Source: Clostridium sp. KNHs205 (GTDB taxonomy: Bacteria > Bacillota > Clostridia > Lachnospirales > Lachnospiraceae). From it: a stretch of DNA of 64,000 bases. The stretch is from NCBI RefSeq assembly GCF_000702945.1, contig NZ_JNLE01000003.1, positions 1,783,501-1,847,500 of the forward strand. The letters are read 5' to 3'. Numbering within the stretch: position 1 is the stretch's first letter; each line of letters starts with the position of its first letter. Positions 27,921-37,331 of the stretch are shown one piece after another. The notes under the pieces were generated by a model. The model did no database searches, was not told the origin of the DNA, and saw only the letters and a list, made by a program, of their open reading frames with translations. Both the position numbers and the translations under genes were made by a program.

Positions 27921-28765
27921 TATAATTCCCTCCCTGTGAGCATAAGAAATATTTGTTCTAAAGCAGGTTCTGTTGAATGGATGGAAACCAGTTTGTTATC
28001 ATTCATCCATTCCATGATTTTCCTGCCTGTATCCGGTGTGTTCTTAAGAAGGAGTTTTTCAGAGCTTCCTTTTAAGATTACCTTAATTTCATCTGTTATA
28101 TATTTAAGTTTCAACTCGGAAGGATTTCCAAGTTCAACGATTTCGCCATTGTTTAAGAAGGCAACTCTGTCGCACAGTTTATCAGCCTCTTCCATATTAT
28201 GAGTGGTTAGGAAGATTGTAGTTCCTTCTTTGTTTAATAGTCTTAAGAGTTTATGAATTTCAAGTGCAGTTCCAGGGTCCAGAGCCGATGTAGGTTCATC
28301 CAGGAAGAGGAGCTTTGGTTTATGGATAACGGAACGAGCCAGCATTAATCTCTGCTTCATACCTTTTGAGAGTTTTCTGGCTTCTAATTTACTGCTTTCA
28401 GCGAGGCCAACCTTTTCAAGTATTTCATCAATATTCTTTTCGGGTATTCCATAGATATCCGTATAGAGTGCCAGATTATCCCATACGGTTAATCTTTCAT
28501 ATATCCCGCTGTTATCACTTAGGACACCGGTTTTATCAAAGATATGCTGTTTATTTGCATAAACCTCTTTTCCGAATACTTTAACACTTCCTGCGGAAGG
28601 AATGAGCTGAGAGGTAAGTAACTTTATAGTAGTAGTTTTTCCGGAACCGCTTGGTCCTAAGAAACCGAATATCTCTCCTTCCTTAACTTTAACATTTAAT
28701 CCTGCTAAAGCTGTTTTCTCTTTAAAGTTTTTTCTGACATTTTCCATGTCGATGATGTAGTTCAT
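27920..28765 (-). CDS. ABC transporter ATP-binding protein
   Basis: This 281-residue ATPase carries Walker A GPSGSGKTT, signature LSKGMKQRL, Walker B LLFLDEPTSALDP and the switch His in TTHNMEE, followed by a C-terminal domain of about 60 residues seen in NatA/CcmA-type exporters. The ATG at 28765 has AAGGAG 9 bases upstream; the frame extends to 28828 but runs back into the putative operator region. It lies between the LytTR-ABC regulator gene and the permease gene. A 12-bp direct repeat with 21-bp spacing lies about 70-100 bp upstream of the start, where an activator could bind. Confidence 0.92.
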   Translation of the reverse strand: MNYIIDMENVRKNFKEKTALAGLNVKVKEGEIFGFLGPSGSGKTTTIKLLTSQLIPSAGSVKVFGKEVYANKQHIFDKTGVLSDNSGIYERLTVWDNLALYTDIYGIPEKNIDEILEKVGLAESSKLEARKLSKGMKQRLMLARSVIHKPKLLFLDEPTSALDPGTALEIHKLLRLLNKEGTTIFLTTHNMEEADKLCDRVAFLNNGEIVELGNPSELKLKYITDEIKVILKGSSEKLLLKNTPDTGRKIMEWMNDNKLVSIHSTEPALEQIFLMLTGREL

Positions 28766-28836
28766 ACGTTTGTTGCTCCTTTCGTTGATCATGGCTGTAT
28801 TATGCGGCAGATTTAAGGTTACTGCCACATATTTGG

Positions 28837-28869
28837 CCTGAAAGGAGCTGAAAAATCCCTGAAAGGAGC
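28837..28869. promoter_or_regulatory. Direct repeat with 21-bp period, candidate LytTR operator
   Basis: CCTGAAAGGAGC occurs at 28837-28848 and again at 28858-28869, exactly two helical turns apart. It lies between the LytTR-ABC regulator gene and the ABC ATPase gene. LytTR proteins such as AgrA bind paired direct repeats with this spacing, which is the basis of the call. Confidence 0.55.
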
Positions 28870-28915
28870 ATATTTTAGAATGAAACCTGCATATTTTTCT
28901 CCCAGTGGAGCAGAT

Positions 28916-29929
28916 TTAGAGCTTTAAAATACTCTTTAATTCCTCCAGCCTTCCTTTGGAGAGGGGGATGGAGCTCTTAAGTTTATCGTCCAGATTCAAG
29001 CTGAAGCTGTTTCTGGTCCAGGTAACCACTTCTCTGACTCTTTGGAGATTGACAAGATAGGAGCGGTGACTTCGAAAGAAACCGAAATATTTGAGTCTCT
29101 CTTCCAGCTCAGTTAAGGATAGGCCGCAGGGAAATTTTTCACCTCGTATATACAGGTAGCAGGAACCCTCTCCGCTTTCAACATAATCAATTTCCATTGG
29201 ATCAAAGAGAAGAATCTTATCTTCGATTTTAGCTGGAATTTTTTCGATGGTATATGTATTTTTAACATCTTCTTGAATGATTTTGCTTTGAACGGAAACT
29301 TCATTGTTGTTAATTTCAGTACAGCCTTCCTCCTCAAGACGGTAGGCTTTATCCCCTACAAGTATAGCATCTTTTAAATGTACGGAAGTCAGAAGAAGGG
29401 CAGTATTATTGTCACAAAGTTTTCGGATATTTTCAATTATCAGACTGGCACCCTCATTATCCAGATTTAATATTGGTTCCTGAATGAGGAGAAGGGCAGG
29501 TTTTTTCAGCATTTCTCTTGCAAGGCTGACTCTTCTCTTTTGAGAATAGCTTAATTTCTTAATAACTTCTTTGCCGATATCTAGAATCGCCAGTTTTAAC
29601 ATAACAGCTTTATAATCTCCATTGTTTCTGTAAACTTCTGTGAAGAATTTCAGGTAACTTTCGATGGTCATCCCCTCATACAAAGCATCTTCTTTTAATA
29701 TGACACCAACAGAGTTGGGATTCTTACGTATATAGTCCTGATAAGGCATATCCCCCAGTAAAATTTCACCTCTGGAGGGAAGTTCTTTGCCTAAGATCAA
29801 CTGAAATAATAAATCACTTATTTCACTATTGCATTCCAGGCTTACGGAACTGCCAGGGTTTACTGTTATATTAAGCCCTTTGATGGATTGACTTTTATTT
29901 TCCTTATATAAATCTCTGATAAGCAGCAT
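28916..29929 (-). CDS. LytTR DNA-binding protein fused to a degenerate ABC ATPase domain
   Basis: This 337-residue protein has an ABC-ATPase-like N-terminal two thirds (about 1-215) and a C-terminal LytTR DNA-binding domain (about 240-335, with DYVESGEGSCYLYIRG and FFRSHRSYLVNL). The ATPase part keeps a recognisable signature (LSYSQKRRVSLAREML) and Walker B-like ALLLIQEP, but the Walker A loop reads ECNSEISDL without GKS/T, so ATP hydrolysis is unlikely. Such proteins occur beside ABC exporters in Firmicutes and probably regulate them by contacting the genuine subunits. The ATG at 29929 follows AAGGA by 8 bases. A TATAAT box about 50 bp upstream is the likely -10. Confidence 0.85.
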   Translation of the reverse strand: MLLIRDLYKENKSQSIKGLNITVNPGSSVSLECNSEISDLLFQLILGKELPSRGEILLGDMPYQDYIRKNPNSVGVILKEDALYEGMTIESYLKFFTEVYRNNGDYKAVMLKLAILDIGKEVIKKLSYSQKRRVSLAREMLKKPALLLIQEPILNLDNEGASLIIENIRKLCDNNTALLLTSVHLKDAILVGDKAYRLEEEGCTEINNNEVSVQSKIIQEDVKNTYTIEKIPAKIEDKILLFDPMEIDYVESGEGSCYLYIRGEKFPCGLSLTELEERLKYFGFFRSHRSYLVNLQRVREVVTWTRNSFSLNLDDKLKSSIPLSKGRLEELKSILKL

Positions 29930-30111
29930 ATTTAATTCCTTTCTGACTGACATATGTACTTTTTTATGTCTGGGATATTATAACATAAATCTATGGCATA
30001 AAAAAGTCTGTCGGCAGTCAAAGCTTTAGCAAACAGCAGAAAATATATACAAATAAAAAAGTTGGCTGATTTTCAGCAGAAGATTTAACCTCTTTTTCAA
30101 CGGTATCAGCC

Positions 30112-30139
30112 TTGACAAGAGAAAATATTGTGCTAAAAT
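30112..30139 (+). promoter_or_regulatory. Promoter of the pheST T-box transcript
   Basis: TTGACA at 30112-30117, 16 bp, TAAAAT at 30134-30139, giving a start just before the T-box leader. Confidence 0.75.
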
Positions 30140-30145
30140 GGTATA

Positions 30146-30469
30146 CATATGTAAAAGGCAATGAAGGTGACAGGAGTATATCTCCTTACCGGATAATTGT
30201 TTTCTGTCAGAGAGAGGAAGTCACCGGCTGAAAGCTTCCTTCAGTTCAGATAATTATTTACTTTCACACCGGAGCTGTGTCCCAGAAGCTAAGTAGGGGA
30301 TGACGTTGTAAGCACGTTACGCTTAGACTTGAGTGCCTGATGAGAGAATATAACCGTGAGTTATAATTTATCAGAAGGAATTAGGGTGGTACCGCGGAAT
30401 GGTTCCAGTTTTAAGAAATGTCTTAGAATGTTGATACAGCTCCGTCCCTTTTGGGACGGAGCTTTTTTG
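30146..30469 (+). ncRNA. T-box riboswitch for tRNA-Phe
   Basis: The leader has the standard T-box parts. A stem I region (about 30160-30245) contains the AGAGAG bulge and a TTC specifier next to CTGAAAGC; the conserved T-box AGGGTGGTACCGCGG lies at 30383-30397; and a terminator hairpin AGCTCCGTCCC / GGGACGGAGCT with six T follows at 30438-30469. Uncharged tRNA-Phe would pair with the UGGU bulge and stabilise the antiterminator so that pheS and pheT are transcribed. The Phe assignment rests on the TTC specifier and on the downstream genes agreeing with it. The gap from 29930 to 30632 holds this leader and nothing else evident. Confidence 0.93.
30438..30469 (+). terminator. Regulated terminator of the T-box
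   Basis: An 11-bp perfect stem with a TTTT loop, followed by TTTTTT; it competes with the T-box antiterminator. Confidence 0.9.
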
Positions 30470-30632
30470 TTGCGTAAGAGTAGTAATAATCATACTGGCT
30501 CCCATTGCAGGCTGTATCTGTTACAGATGTGGCACTGCCGCAGATCATGGTGTGAATGATGCATTTTGATAATTCACATAAACACCATGCATACCGCAGC
30601 TTAATAAGCTTTATTGATGGAAAGGAGAAAAA

Positions 30633-31655
30633 ATGATGCAGGAAAAATTAAAAGCAATTGTAAATGACGCCCTTGAGAAAATGAAAGCAGCAGACCAGCT
30701 TGACACTCTGAATGATATAAAAGTAGCATATCTGGGTAAAAAAGGCGAACTGACAGAAATTCTAAAATCTATGAAGGAGGTATCTCCCGAAGACAGACCC
30801 AAAGTAGGTCAGCTGGTAAATGAAGCCAGAACCGTTCTGGAGGAGAAATTAGAGGAGGCGAAAAAGGGCTTTCTTGGTAAGATAAAAGAGGAACAGATCA
30901 AGAAGGAAACCATCGACGTTACTCTTCCTGCTAAAAGACCTCATATGGGACACCGCCATCCTAACAACATAGCTTTGGAAGAAGTAGAAAGAATTTTTGT
31001 AGGTATGGGTTATGAAGTGGTGGAAGGCCCGGAAGTTGAGTATGATTACTACAACTTCGAAGCACTTAATATTCCTGCCAACCATCCTGCCAAGGATGAG
31101 CAGGATACCTTCTATGTTAACAGCAATATTCTGTTAAGAACCCAGACTTCACCGGTTCAGGTAAGGGTTATGGAAGAGGGAAAGCTCCCTATTCGTATGA
31201 TTGCACCGGGAAGAGTATTCCGTTCCGATGAAGTGGATGCCACTCATTCACCTTGCTTTAATCAGATTGAAGGACTTGTAATAGATAAGAATATCACTTT
31301 CGCAGATTTAAAGGGTACACTGGCTGAATTTGCAAAACAGCTTTTCGGTGAAGGCACAAAAGTTAAGTTCAGACCCCATCACTTTCCCTTTACTGAACCC
31401 AGTGCAGAGGTTGATGTAACCTGTTTTAAATGCGGCGGAGACGGCTGTCGTTTCTGTAAAGGCACCGGCTGGATTGAAATTCTTGGCTGTGGTATGGTTC
31501 ATCCCAACGTACTTAAGATGAGCGGTATCGATCCGGAGGAATACACTGGTTTTGCTTTCGGTGTTGGCCTTGAGCGTATTACACTTCTAAAATATGAAAT
31601 TGATGATATGAGACTCTTATACGAGAATGATATCCGATTTCTGAAGCAATTCTAG
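30633..31655 (+). CDS. pheS: Phenylalanyl-tRNA synthetase alpha subunit
   Basis: This 340-residue class II synthetase subunit charges tRNA-Phe as an alpha2-beta2 tetramer with PheT. The N-terminal coiled coil (about 1-85) is followed by the catalytic core: GHRHP, motif 2 around [30 protein letters not shown], and motif 3 in [16 protein letters not shown] zinc-like cluster [17 protein letters not shown], common in clostridial PheS, is present at about 266-282. The start has AAGGAG 6-9 bases upstream; two consecutive ATG codons (30633, 30636) could both serve. It is controlled by the T-box upstream. Confidence 0.97.
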   Translation: MMQEKLKAIVNDALEKMKAADQLDTLNDIKVAYLGKKGELTEILKSMKEVSPEDRPKVGQLVNEARTVLEEKLEEAKKGFLGKIKEEQIKKETIDVTLPAKRPHMGHRHPNNIALEEVERIFVGMGYEVVEGPEVEYDYYNFEALNIPANHPAKDEQDTFYVNSNILLRTQTSPVQVRVMEEGKLPIRMIAPGRVFRSDEVDATHSPCFNQIEGLVIDKNITFADLKGTLAEFAKQLFGEGTKVKFRPHHFPFTEPSAEVDVTCFKCGGDGCRFCKGTGWIEILGCGMVHPNVLKMSGIDPEEYTGFAFGVGLERITLLKYEIDDMRLLYENDIRFLKQF

Positions 31656-31744
31656 ATGACTTAATATAAAGGCACTGCCAGGAAGGCAGTTGTTATAACA
31701 GGATAGAATTACTGGTAAGAGAATGGGATAGCAATTTTAACAGA

Positions 31745-31827
31745 ATTAAGTCTATAAATTTCTATCAGATAGAAAGAACCTTTACATGATAAATAAAGAC
31801 TTTATGTTTATGCAGAATAGACTTAAT
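31745..31827 (+). repeat. Inverted repeat in the pheS-pheT gap
   Basis: ATTAAGTCTA (31745-31754) and its exact complement (31818-31827) bracket 63 bases; two partly similar TCTAT-AGAAAGAA segments also occur. The 213-bp gap is long for a pheST operon. No promoter is evident, so mRNA processing or stabilisation is one possibility. Confidence 0.4.
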
Positions 31828-31868
31828 CCATTCTATATAGAAAGAAACAGATTAATAGGAGGAGACAC

Positions 31869-34307
31869 ATGAATACGCCATTGTCATGGATTAAAGCATA
31901 TGTGCCGGGGCTTAACGTTACCCCTCAGGAATATACCGATAAAATGACCTTAAGCGGTAGTAAGGTTGAAGGATTTGAAGCCCTTGACAGGGATCTTGAG
32001 AAAATAGTAGTAGGTAAGATATTAAAGATAGAAAGACATCCGGATGCAGATAAACTGATTATCTGCCAGGTTCAGATTACAGAGGAAGGAGAAACTGTAC
32101 AGATTGTAACAGGTGCTCCCAATGTATCCGAAGGAGATGTTATTCCGGTTGTATTAGAAGGCGGAAGAGTTGCCGGAGGACACGACGGAAATAAAACAGC
32201 AGGTGGAATCAAGATTAAGAAGGGTAAGCTTCGGGGAGTGGAATCCTTTGGTATGATGTGTTCCATTGAAGAACTGGGTTCCAGTAAAGAAATGTATCCC
32301 GATGCTCCCGATAACGGAATTTATATCTTCAGCCATAACGAAGCCTACAAGGACTTAAAAATCGGCTCCAGTGCAGTAGAAGCTCTGGGACTTAACGATG
32401 TAGTATTCGAGTATGAGATTACCTCAAACCGCGTGGATTGTTTTGGCGTAATCGGTCTTGCCAGAGAAGCGGCAGCAACCTTTCAGCAGGAATTTGTACC
32501 GCCTGTTGTAAAAGAAACCGGAAACAGTGAAAAGGCTTCAGATTATATCAAGGTTTCCATTGAAGACAGTGATCTTTGCTCCAGATATGTAGCAAGAGTA
32601 GTTAAGAACATAAAGATAGCACCTTCACCTCAATGGATGCAGAGAAGACTTGCAGCTTGCGGTATCAGACCTATTAATAATATTGTAGATATCACGAATT
32701 ATGTAATGGAAGAATATGCCCAGCCTATGCATGCCTATGACCTTGACCTGATAGCAGGCAAAGAGATCATTGTACGCAGAGGAAAAGACGGAGAAGAGTT
32801 TACTACCCTTGACGGTCAGGTAAGAAAGATTGATTCCTCCATCCTTATGATCTGTGATGGTGAAAAGCCAGTTGGTATCGCCGGAATCATGGGCGGTGAG
32901 AATTCAAAGATTACAGAGGAAGCAACAACTCTGCTCTTTGAAGCAGCTTGCTTTGACGGCACAAATATCCGTCTCTCCGGTAAGAAACTTGGACTTAGAA
33001 CCGATGCGGCAGCTAAGTTTGAAAAAGGACTGGACCCCAATACCGCACTGGAAGCAATTAACAGAGCCTGCCAGCTGATCGAAGAACTGGGAGCCGGTGA
33101 AGTTGTGGGCGGCGCAGCAGATGTATACCCTGTAATCCGTAAGAAAAAGAGAGTTCCTTTTGATCATAACAGAACCAATAAGGTACTTGGTACTGACCTT
33201 TCCAAAGAGACCATGCTTTCCTACTTTAAGAAAATCGATCTGAGTTATGATGAAGCAACCGGCGAAGTGATTGTACCAAGCTGGAGACAGGATGTTAATC
33301 TACAGGCAGATTTAGATGAAGAAGTAGCACGTTTCTTTGGTTATGACAACATACCCACTACCCTTCCTACAGGAGAAGCCACAACCGGAAGCCTTCCTTT
33401 TAAGCTTCGCATTGAAAATGTAGCAAGAAACGTAGCAGAGCAATGCGGTTTTTCAGAGGCAATGAGCTACTCCTTTGAGAGTCCCAAGGTATTTGACAGA
33501 CTGCTTCTTCCGGCAGAGGATAAGAAACGCCAGGCAGTTGTTATTTCAAACCCTCTTGGTGAAGATTATAGTATCATGAGAACTCTTCCTCTTAATGGAA
33601 TGTTCCTGTCATTGTCCACTAATTATAACCGCAGAAACAAGAATGTACGCCTTTATGAATTATGTAATACCTATCAGCCGAAAGCGCTTCCTCTGACAGA
33701 GCTTCCCGAGGAAAGAGTGCAGTTAGTACTCGCTTTCTACGGTGACGGAGATTTCTTTGAACTAAAGGGTGTACTGGAAGAGATTCTTATGAAAGTAGGC
33801 TTAAAGGACAGAGTAAGCTATGAACCCGGAACCTTAAAACCTTATCTCCATCCGGGAAGACAGGCTGAAATGACATATGACGGCACAATTATCGGTTATT
33901 TGGGAGAAATCCATCCTGATGTACTGGAGGGCTATGACATCGGAGACAAGGCTTATGTCGGAGTACTGGATATGCCTGAAATCGTAGCAAGAGCTTCCTT
34001 TGATATAAAATATCAGGGAATAGCAAAATATCCTGCAGTTACCAGAGATTTAAGCATGCTGGTTAAGAAGGAGATAACAGCCGGCCAGGTTGAGGAAGTT
34101 ATTCGTAAGAGCTCCGGCAGCATACTTGAGAACTGTGAACTCTTTGATATCTATGAGGGAACACAGATTAAGCCAGGATTTAAATCCATGGCATATTCCC
34201 TTTCTTTCCGTGCAAAGGACAGAACTTTGGAGGAGAAGGATATTACAGAGGTTATGAACAGAATCCTCAAGAATCTTGGTAATATGGGAATTGAATTAAG
34301 ACAATAG
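31869..34307 (+). CDS. pheT: Phenylalanyl-tRNA synthetase beta subunit
   Basis: This 812-residue subunit has the full bacterial domain order: an OB-fold tRNA-binding domain (about 40-150, with ERHPDADKLIICQV), B3/B4 editing domain (about 210-390, containing ENSKITEEATTLLFEAACFD), B5 (about 405-475), the catalytic-like core (about 480-690, with EDYSIMRTLPLNGM) and the C-terminal FDX-ACB anticodon-binding domain (about 720-810). It forms the tetramer with PheS and hydrolyses mischarged Tyr-tRNA. The start follows AGGAGGAGA by a few bases. A small GGGG/CCCC hairpin 5 bp after the stop and then the palindromic element at 34344 end the transcript region. Confidence 0.97.
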   Translation: MNTPLSWIKAYVPGLNVTPQEYTDKMTLSGSKVEGFEALDRDLEKIVVGKILKIERHPDADKLIICQVQITEEGETVQIVTGAPNVSEGDVIPVVLEGGRVAGGHDGNKTAGGIKIKKGKLRGVESFGMMCSIEELGSSKEMYPDAPDNGIYIFSHNEAYKDLKIGSSAVEALGLNDVVFEYEITSNRVDCFGVIGLAREAAATFQQEFVPPVVKETGNSEKASDYIKVSIEDSDLCSRYVARVVKNIKIAPSPQWMQRRLAACGIRPINNIVDITNYVMEEYAQPMHAYDLDLIAGKEIIVRRGKDGEEFTTLDGQVRKIDSSILMICDGEKPVGIAGIMGGENSKITEEATTLLFEAACFDGTNIRLSGKKLGLRTDAAAKFEKGLDPNTALEAINRACQLIEELGAGEVVGGAADVYPVIRKKKRVPFDHNRTNKVLGTDLSKETMLSYFKKIDLSYDEATGEVIVPSWRQDVNLQADLDEEVARFFGYDNIPTTLPTGEATTGSLPFKLRIENVARNVAEQCGFSEAMSYSFESPKVFDRLLLPAEDKKRQAVVISNPLGEDYSIMRTLPLNGMFLSLSTNYNRRNKNVRLYELCNTYQPKALPLTELPEERVQLVLAFYGDGDFFELKGVLEEILMKVGLKDRVSYEPGTLKPYLHPGRQAEMTYDGTIIGYLGEIHPDVLEGYDIGDKAYVGVLDMPEIVARASFDIKYQGIAKYPAVTRDLSMLVKKEITAGQVEEVIRKSSGSILENCELFDIYEGTQIKPGFKSMAYSLSFRAKDRTLEEKDITEVMNRILKNLGNMGIELRQ

Positions 34308-34343
34308 CAACAAACCGGGGAAACCCCGTTTCATATGTATACA

Positions 34344-34553
34344 GGAAATTTGCGCAAAACAGAAAGAAGAATGCGCTGTGAAAATATATTGGAAGTCCTT
34401 TTCTTTTTAGATTTTGTGCTATATCCTTAAAGGGATTGTATAAGTGAAGTTAAGTTTCTCTTTGAGGATCTGTCAGGCACAAAATCTTTGAGAATCAGGA
34501 CTTCTTTTACATTGTAATGAAAGCATGAAGCCTTCTGTTCTGAGCAAATTTTC
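34344..34553 (+). repeat. 210-bp near-palindromic element, copy B
   Basis: Ends GGAAATTTGCGCAAAACAG and the matching CTGTTCTGAGCAAATTTTC pair with few mismatches. Inner stems are GAAGTCCT/AGGACTTC, AGATTTTGTGC/GCACAAAATCT and ATCCTTAAAGGGA with TCTCTTTGAGGAT, closing a loop that shares AGTGAAG with copy A at 23014. Stem sequences differ from copy A while pairing is kept. It starts 37 bp after pheT and ends 55 bp before the next promoter; the gap 34308-34676 holds no gene. Confidence 0.85.
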
Positions 34554-34607
34554 ATCTCATTGATAAAAACCGGCGTTTGACGTCCGTGACACTTTTCTGA
34601 CAAGGTT

Positions 34608-34637
34608 TTGACAAATTAAGCCATTATGATGTACAAT
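34608..34637 (+). promoter_or_regulatory. Promoter of the Ig-like surface protein gene
   Basis: TTGACA at 34608-34613, 18 bp, TACAAT at 34632-34637, 40 bp before the ATG at 34677. Confidence 0.7.
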
Positions 34638-34676
34638 AACAATAGTCAGATAAATAAACAACAGAGGAGGTTCAAT

Positions 34677-37235
34677 ATGAAAAAAGGAATGAGAAAAGCA
34701 CTGGCAGTTCTTATGATTACTGCACTGATATTGCCGTTGCTTACCTCAATAGGTTCTATCACTGCCAAAGCGGCAGCAGCACCGGCTCTTTCCACGAAGA
34801 CAAGAACTCTGGTAGGAGTTGGTTCAACTTTTACCTTAAGTGTAAAGAATCTGGATAAAACAAAAGTGAAATCCGCTAAGTGGACTTCATCCAATAAGAA
34901 GATTGCAACAGTCGGCGCTACCACCGGTTATGTTACGGCGAAAGGAAAAGGAAGCGCAACCATTAAATTAAAGATTACATATACAAATAAGAAGACAACG
35001 ACTTTAAGTTGTAAGGTAACTGTTAAGATACCTGCAACTAAAATTGCAATCAACAACGCAACAGATACTGCAGATAACAATGGCAGGCATTTGCTGGAGG
35101 TTGGTGAAAAGTATGATTTCAATGTAACTTTAACTCCCTCCAATGCCAATGATGTAGTAACCTACAGCATTAACAGACCAGAGTTTGCAACCGTTGATAA
35201 AGATGGTGTTGTTACCGGAATCAAACCTGGATTTGTAATTCTTACGGCAACTGCTTCCATGACAGCAGCCGGAGCCTCTAAGAGCAGTGTTTTCAGCAGC
35301 ATAAATATTGAAGTGGCAGGTAAGACAGCAAGAGTTAAGTCAGCAGTTATTACTGATAACTCCACGCTGACGGTTACTTTCGACCGTGCAGTGGACGCAG
35401 CCACAATTTTTGATAAGAATAAGAATCTGCTAAATGTTGTTGAGATTACTCCTAAAGCAGATGATAAAGGGAATCTGGCAGCTGGAGTAGGTACCTTATC
35501 CGGAACTTTATCCTCCGATGCGAAAGTATTAACTATTAATACAACAAAGATTTTCAGCGGTAAATATAATATACATGTATCATCTGCTATTCTTTCAACA
35601 GAAGGCATAGCGATGCAGAACTATTATACTGATTTGACCTATGTTGATACTACACCGCCGTACTATACAGGCTTTACAGTAGATGATTCCGGTTATAAGG
35701 CATCCATTAACTTCTCGGAAAGTATGGATTTCTCAGGTTTGACTATCCTTGATGCCAGATTGAATACGACTTCAACAGCAACCCAGGCCTTACCGGCAAC
35801 TCTTGCTCTGCTTAAGAGCAAGACCAACTATAAGCCAAGTGCTGATGGTAAGTCCTTGATCATAGATATGTCAAGCATTTCCAGCTATGATAAAGACAAA
35901 CAGTTCACAGTGGTTTTATCAGGTGTGAAAGATCTTGCAGGAAACTATCCTACAACATACAATATTTCTGTTATCGTTGGAACAGATACCTCCTATAAAC
36001 CTCAGGCGAATATTGTTAAGATCGAGAGAACCGGCTACAATACCATAACAGCTACCTTTAACAGAAATATCCGTGTTCCCGGTGTACTTCAGTTAAGTAA
36101 CGGTGAGTATATTACCAATGGTACAGTAGATGCAACAGATGCTAAGAAGGTTAACTACACAATTTCTTCCACGGGAGCTCTGCTTACCGGCGTACAGAAG
36201 GTATTTATCGGTATGTGGGACAGCTATAATGTTAATCCTTCCGATACAACCGGCAGAACCTTCCTGACCTATACCGTTGACTTTACGATTACTACCAATA
36301 TACCTAGTATAAGTAAGTTTGAACTGAGGACAGAAAGTGTAAACGGAGTAGATACTTATCTGTTAACATTGACTTATAATAAAGATGTAACGCTTATGTC
36401 ACAGACCGGTAACCTTACAGCTACCAGAGTTGTTACCTCAAATAACGACATCTATAGCAACAGAACCATATCTTATATGGCTTCTGCCAGCGGAAATATA
36501 GTTACCTTAATATTGAATGCTTCACAATTCAGTGATGCAGGCCAGTACACCATAGTCGTACCTTCCGGATTAGTGAAGGATCAGTATTATAATACAAATG
36601 CGGCAGAAACCATACAGCTTTCAAAGACAGCGACTGCATCATCAATATTACCAGGTCCGAGGTCAGTAACCCAGTCACCGGTTACGCCAAGCCAGATATT
36701 TGTAACCTTTGCAGATAAAGTTGATGAAGTAACCGCACAGACGATTTCTAATTACTATATACCGGGTGTAAGCATTATTAAGGCTGAGCTTACCTCAAAT
36801 ACAAGTACAGGAGCAACCATAACCCTGACTGTAGCAGCAGGTTCCATATCCTATACAACCTTGTACCCGATTACCATAACGAATATCAAGGGTTACAACA
36901 ATACGTATACAGCTATGAATCCTTTTAACAGCACCATTGCATTAACTGAAAATTCAGGACCTTATTTGACCGGAGCAACTTACTCCTATCCTAATATTGT
37001 CACTCTGACTTTCAGTGAAAATGTAAAAGGAAACCCCAGCTTTGAAGCTTTACAGAATAATGTCAATATGGCTTACAGCTGCTCTTTTGCAGATAATAAA
37101 GTCATGATTCTGTTAAATAATACACCTGTTAAGGGTGTACCGATTACAATTAAGGCTACGGTAAGTAACTCTGTAACAGATACCAGTGGTAATGCAGCAA
37201 CCTTTACAGAAGTAACAGTAGTTCCTAATTATTAA
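34677..37235 (+). CDS. Exported multi-domain Ig-like (BIG2/SbsA-like) surface protein
   Basis: This 852-residue exported protein has a signal peptide (about 1-33, cleavage near TAKAA). BIG2-like bacterial Ig domains follow (about 38-115 with SSNKKIATVGATTGYVTAKG, and 115-215 with the VDKDGVVTGIKPG core). Several SbsA-type Ig-like repeats of about 90-100 residues fill the rest, each with a TFSE/TFNR/TYNKDV-like strand pair and a VxDxxGN turn. There is no LPXTG, SLH or transmembrane anchor, so how it is held at the surface is unclear. ATG 34677 is fixed by GAGGAGG at 34664-34670; the in-frame ATG at 34626 lies upstream of the predicted transcription start. A structural or adhesive cell-surface role is inferred. 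Confidence 0.85.
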   Translation: MKKGMRKALAVLMITALILPLLTSIGSITAKAAAAPALSTKTRTLVGVGSTFTLSVKNLDKTKVKSAKWTSSNKKIATVGATTGYVTAKGKGSATIKLKITYTNKKTTTLSCKVTVKIPATKIAINNATDTADNNGRHLLEVGEKYDFNVTLTPSNANDVVTYSINRPEFATVDKDGVVTGIKPGFVILTATASMTAAGASKSSVFSSINIEVAGKTARVKSAVITDNSTLTVTFDRAVDAATIFDKNKNLLNVVEITPKADDKGNLAAGVGTLSGTLSSDAKVLTINTTKIFSGKYNIHVSSAILSTEGIAMQNYYTDLTYVDTTPPYYTGFTVDDSGYKASINFSESMDFSGLTILDARLNTTSTATQALPATLALLKSKTNYKPSADGKSLIIDMSSISSYDKDKQFTVVLSGVKDLAGNYPTTYNISVIVGTDTSYKPQANIVKIERTGYNTITATFNRNIRVPGVLQLSNGEYITNGTVDATDAKKVNYTISSTGALLTGVQKVFIGMWDSYNVNPSDTTGRTFLTYTVDFTITTNIPSISKFELRTESVNGVDTYLLTLTYNKDVTLMSQTGNLTATRVVTSNNDIYSNRTISYMASASGNIVTLILNASQFSDAGQYTIVVPSGLVKDQYYNTNAAETIQLSKTATASSILPGPRSVTQSPVTPSQIFVTFADKVDEVTAQTISNYYIPGVSIIKAELTSNTSTGATITLTVAAGSISYTTLYPITITNIKGYNNTYTAMNPFNSTIALTENSGPYLTGATYSYPNIVTLTFSENVKGNPSFEALQNNVNMAYSCSFADNKVMILLNNTPVKGVPITIKATVSNSVTDTSGNAATFTEVTVVPNY

Positions 37236-37288
37236 TTTGTATTTCATGAAAGATATACTCGGTTTATAAAGCTATAGAATTAAAAGGA

Positions 37289-37330
37289 AGAGCTTCCGCG
37301 GCATAGACAGCGGAGGCTCTTTTCTTCTTA
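37289..37330 (+). terminator. Terminator of the Ig-like protein gene
   Basis: An interrupted 11-bp stem (AGAGCTTCCGC / GCGGAGGCTCT) is followed by TTTCTTCTT. Confidence 0.8.
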
Positions 37331-37331
37331 C

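Noticed and set aside
34626..34676. Upstream ATG start for the Ig-like surface protein
   Set aside because: It lies before the predicted transcription start and would place 17 polar residues before the signal peptide; the ATG at 34677 has GAGGAGG.
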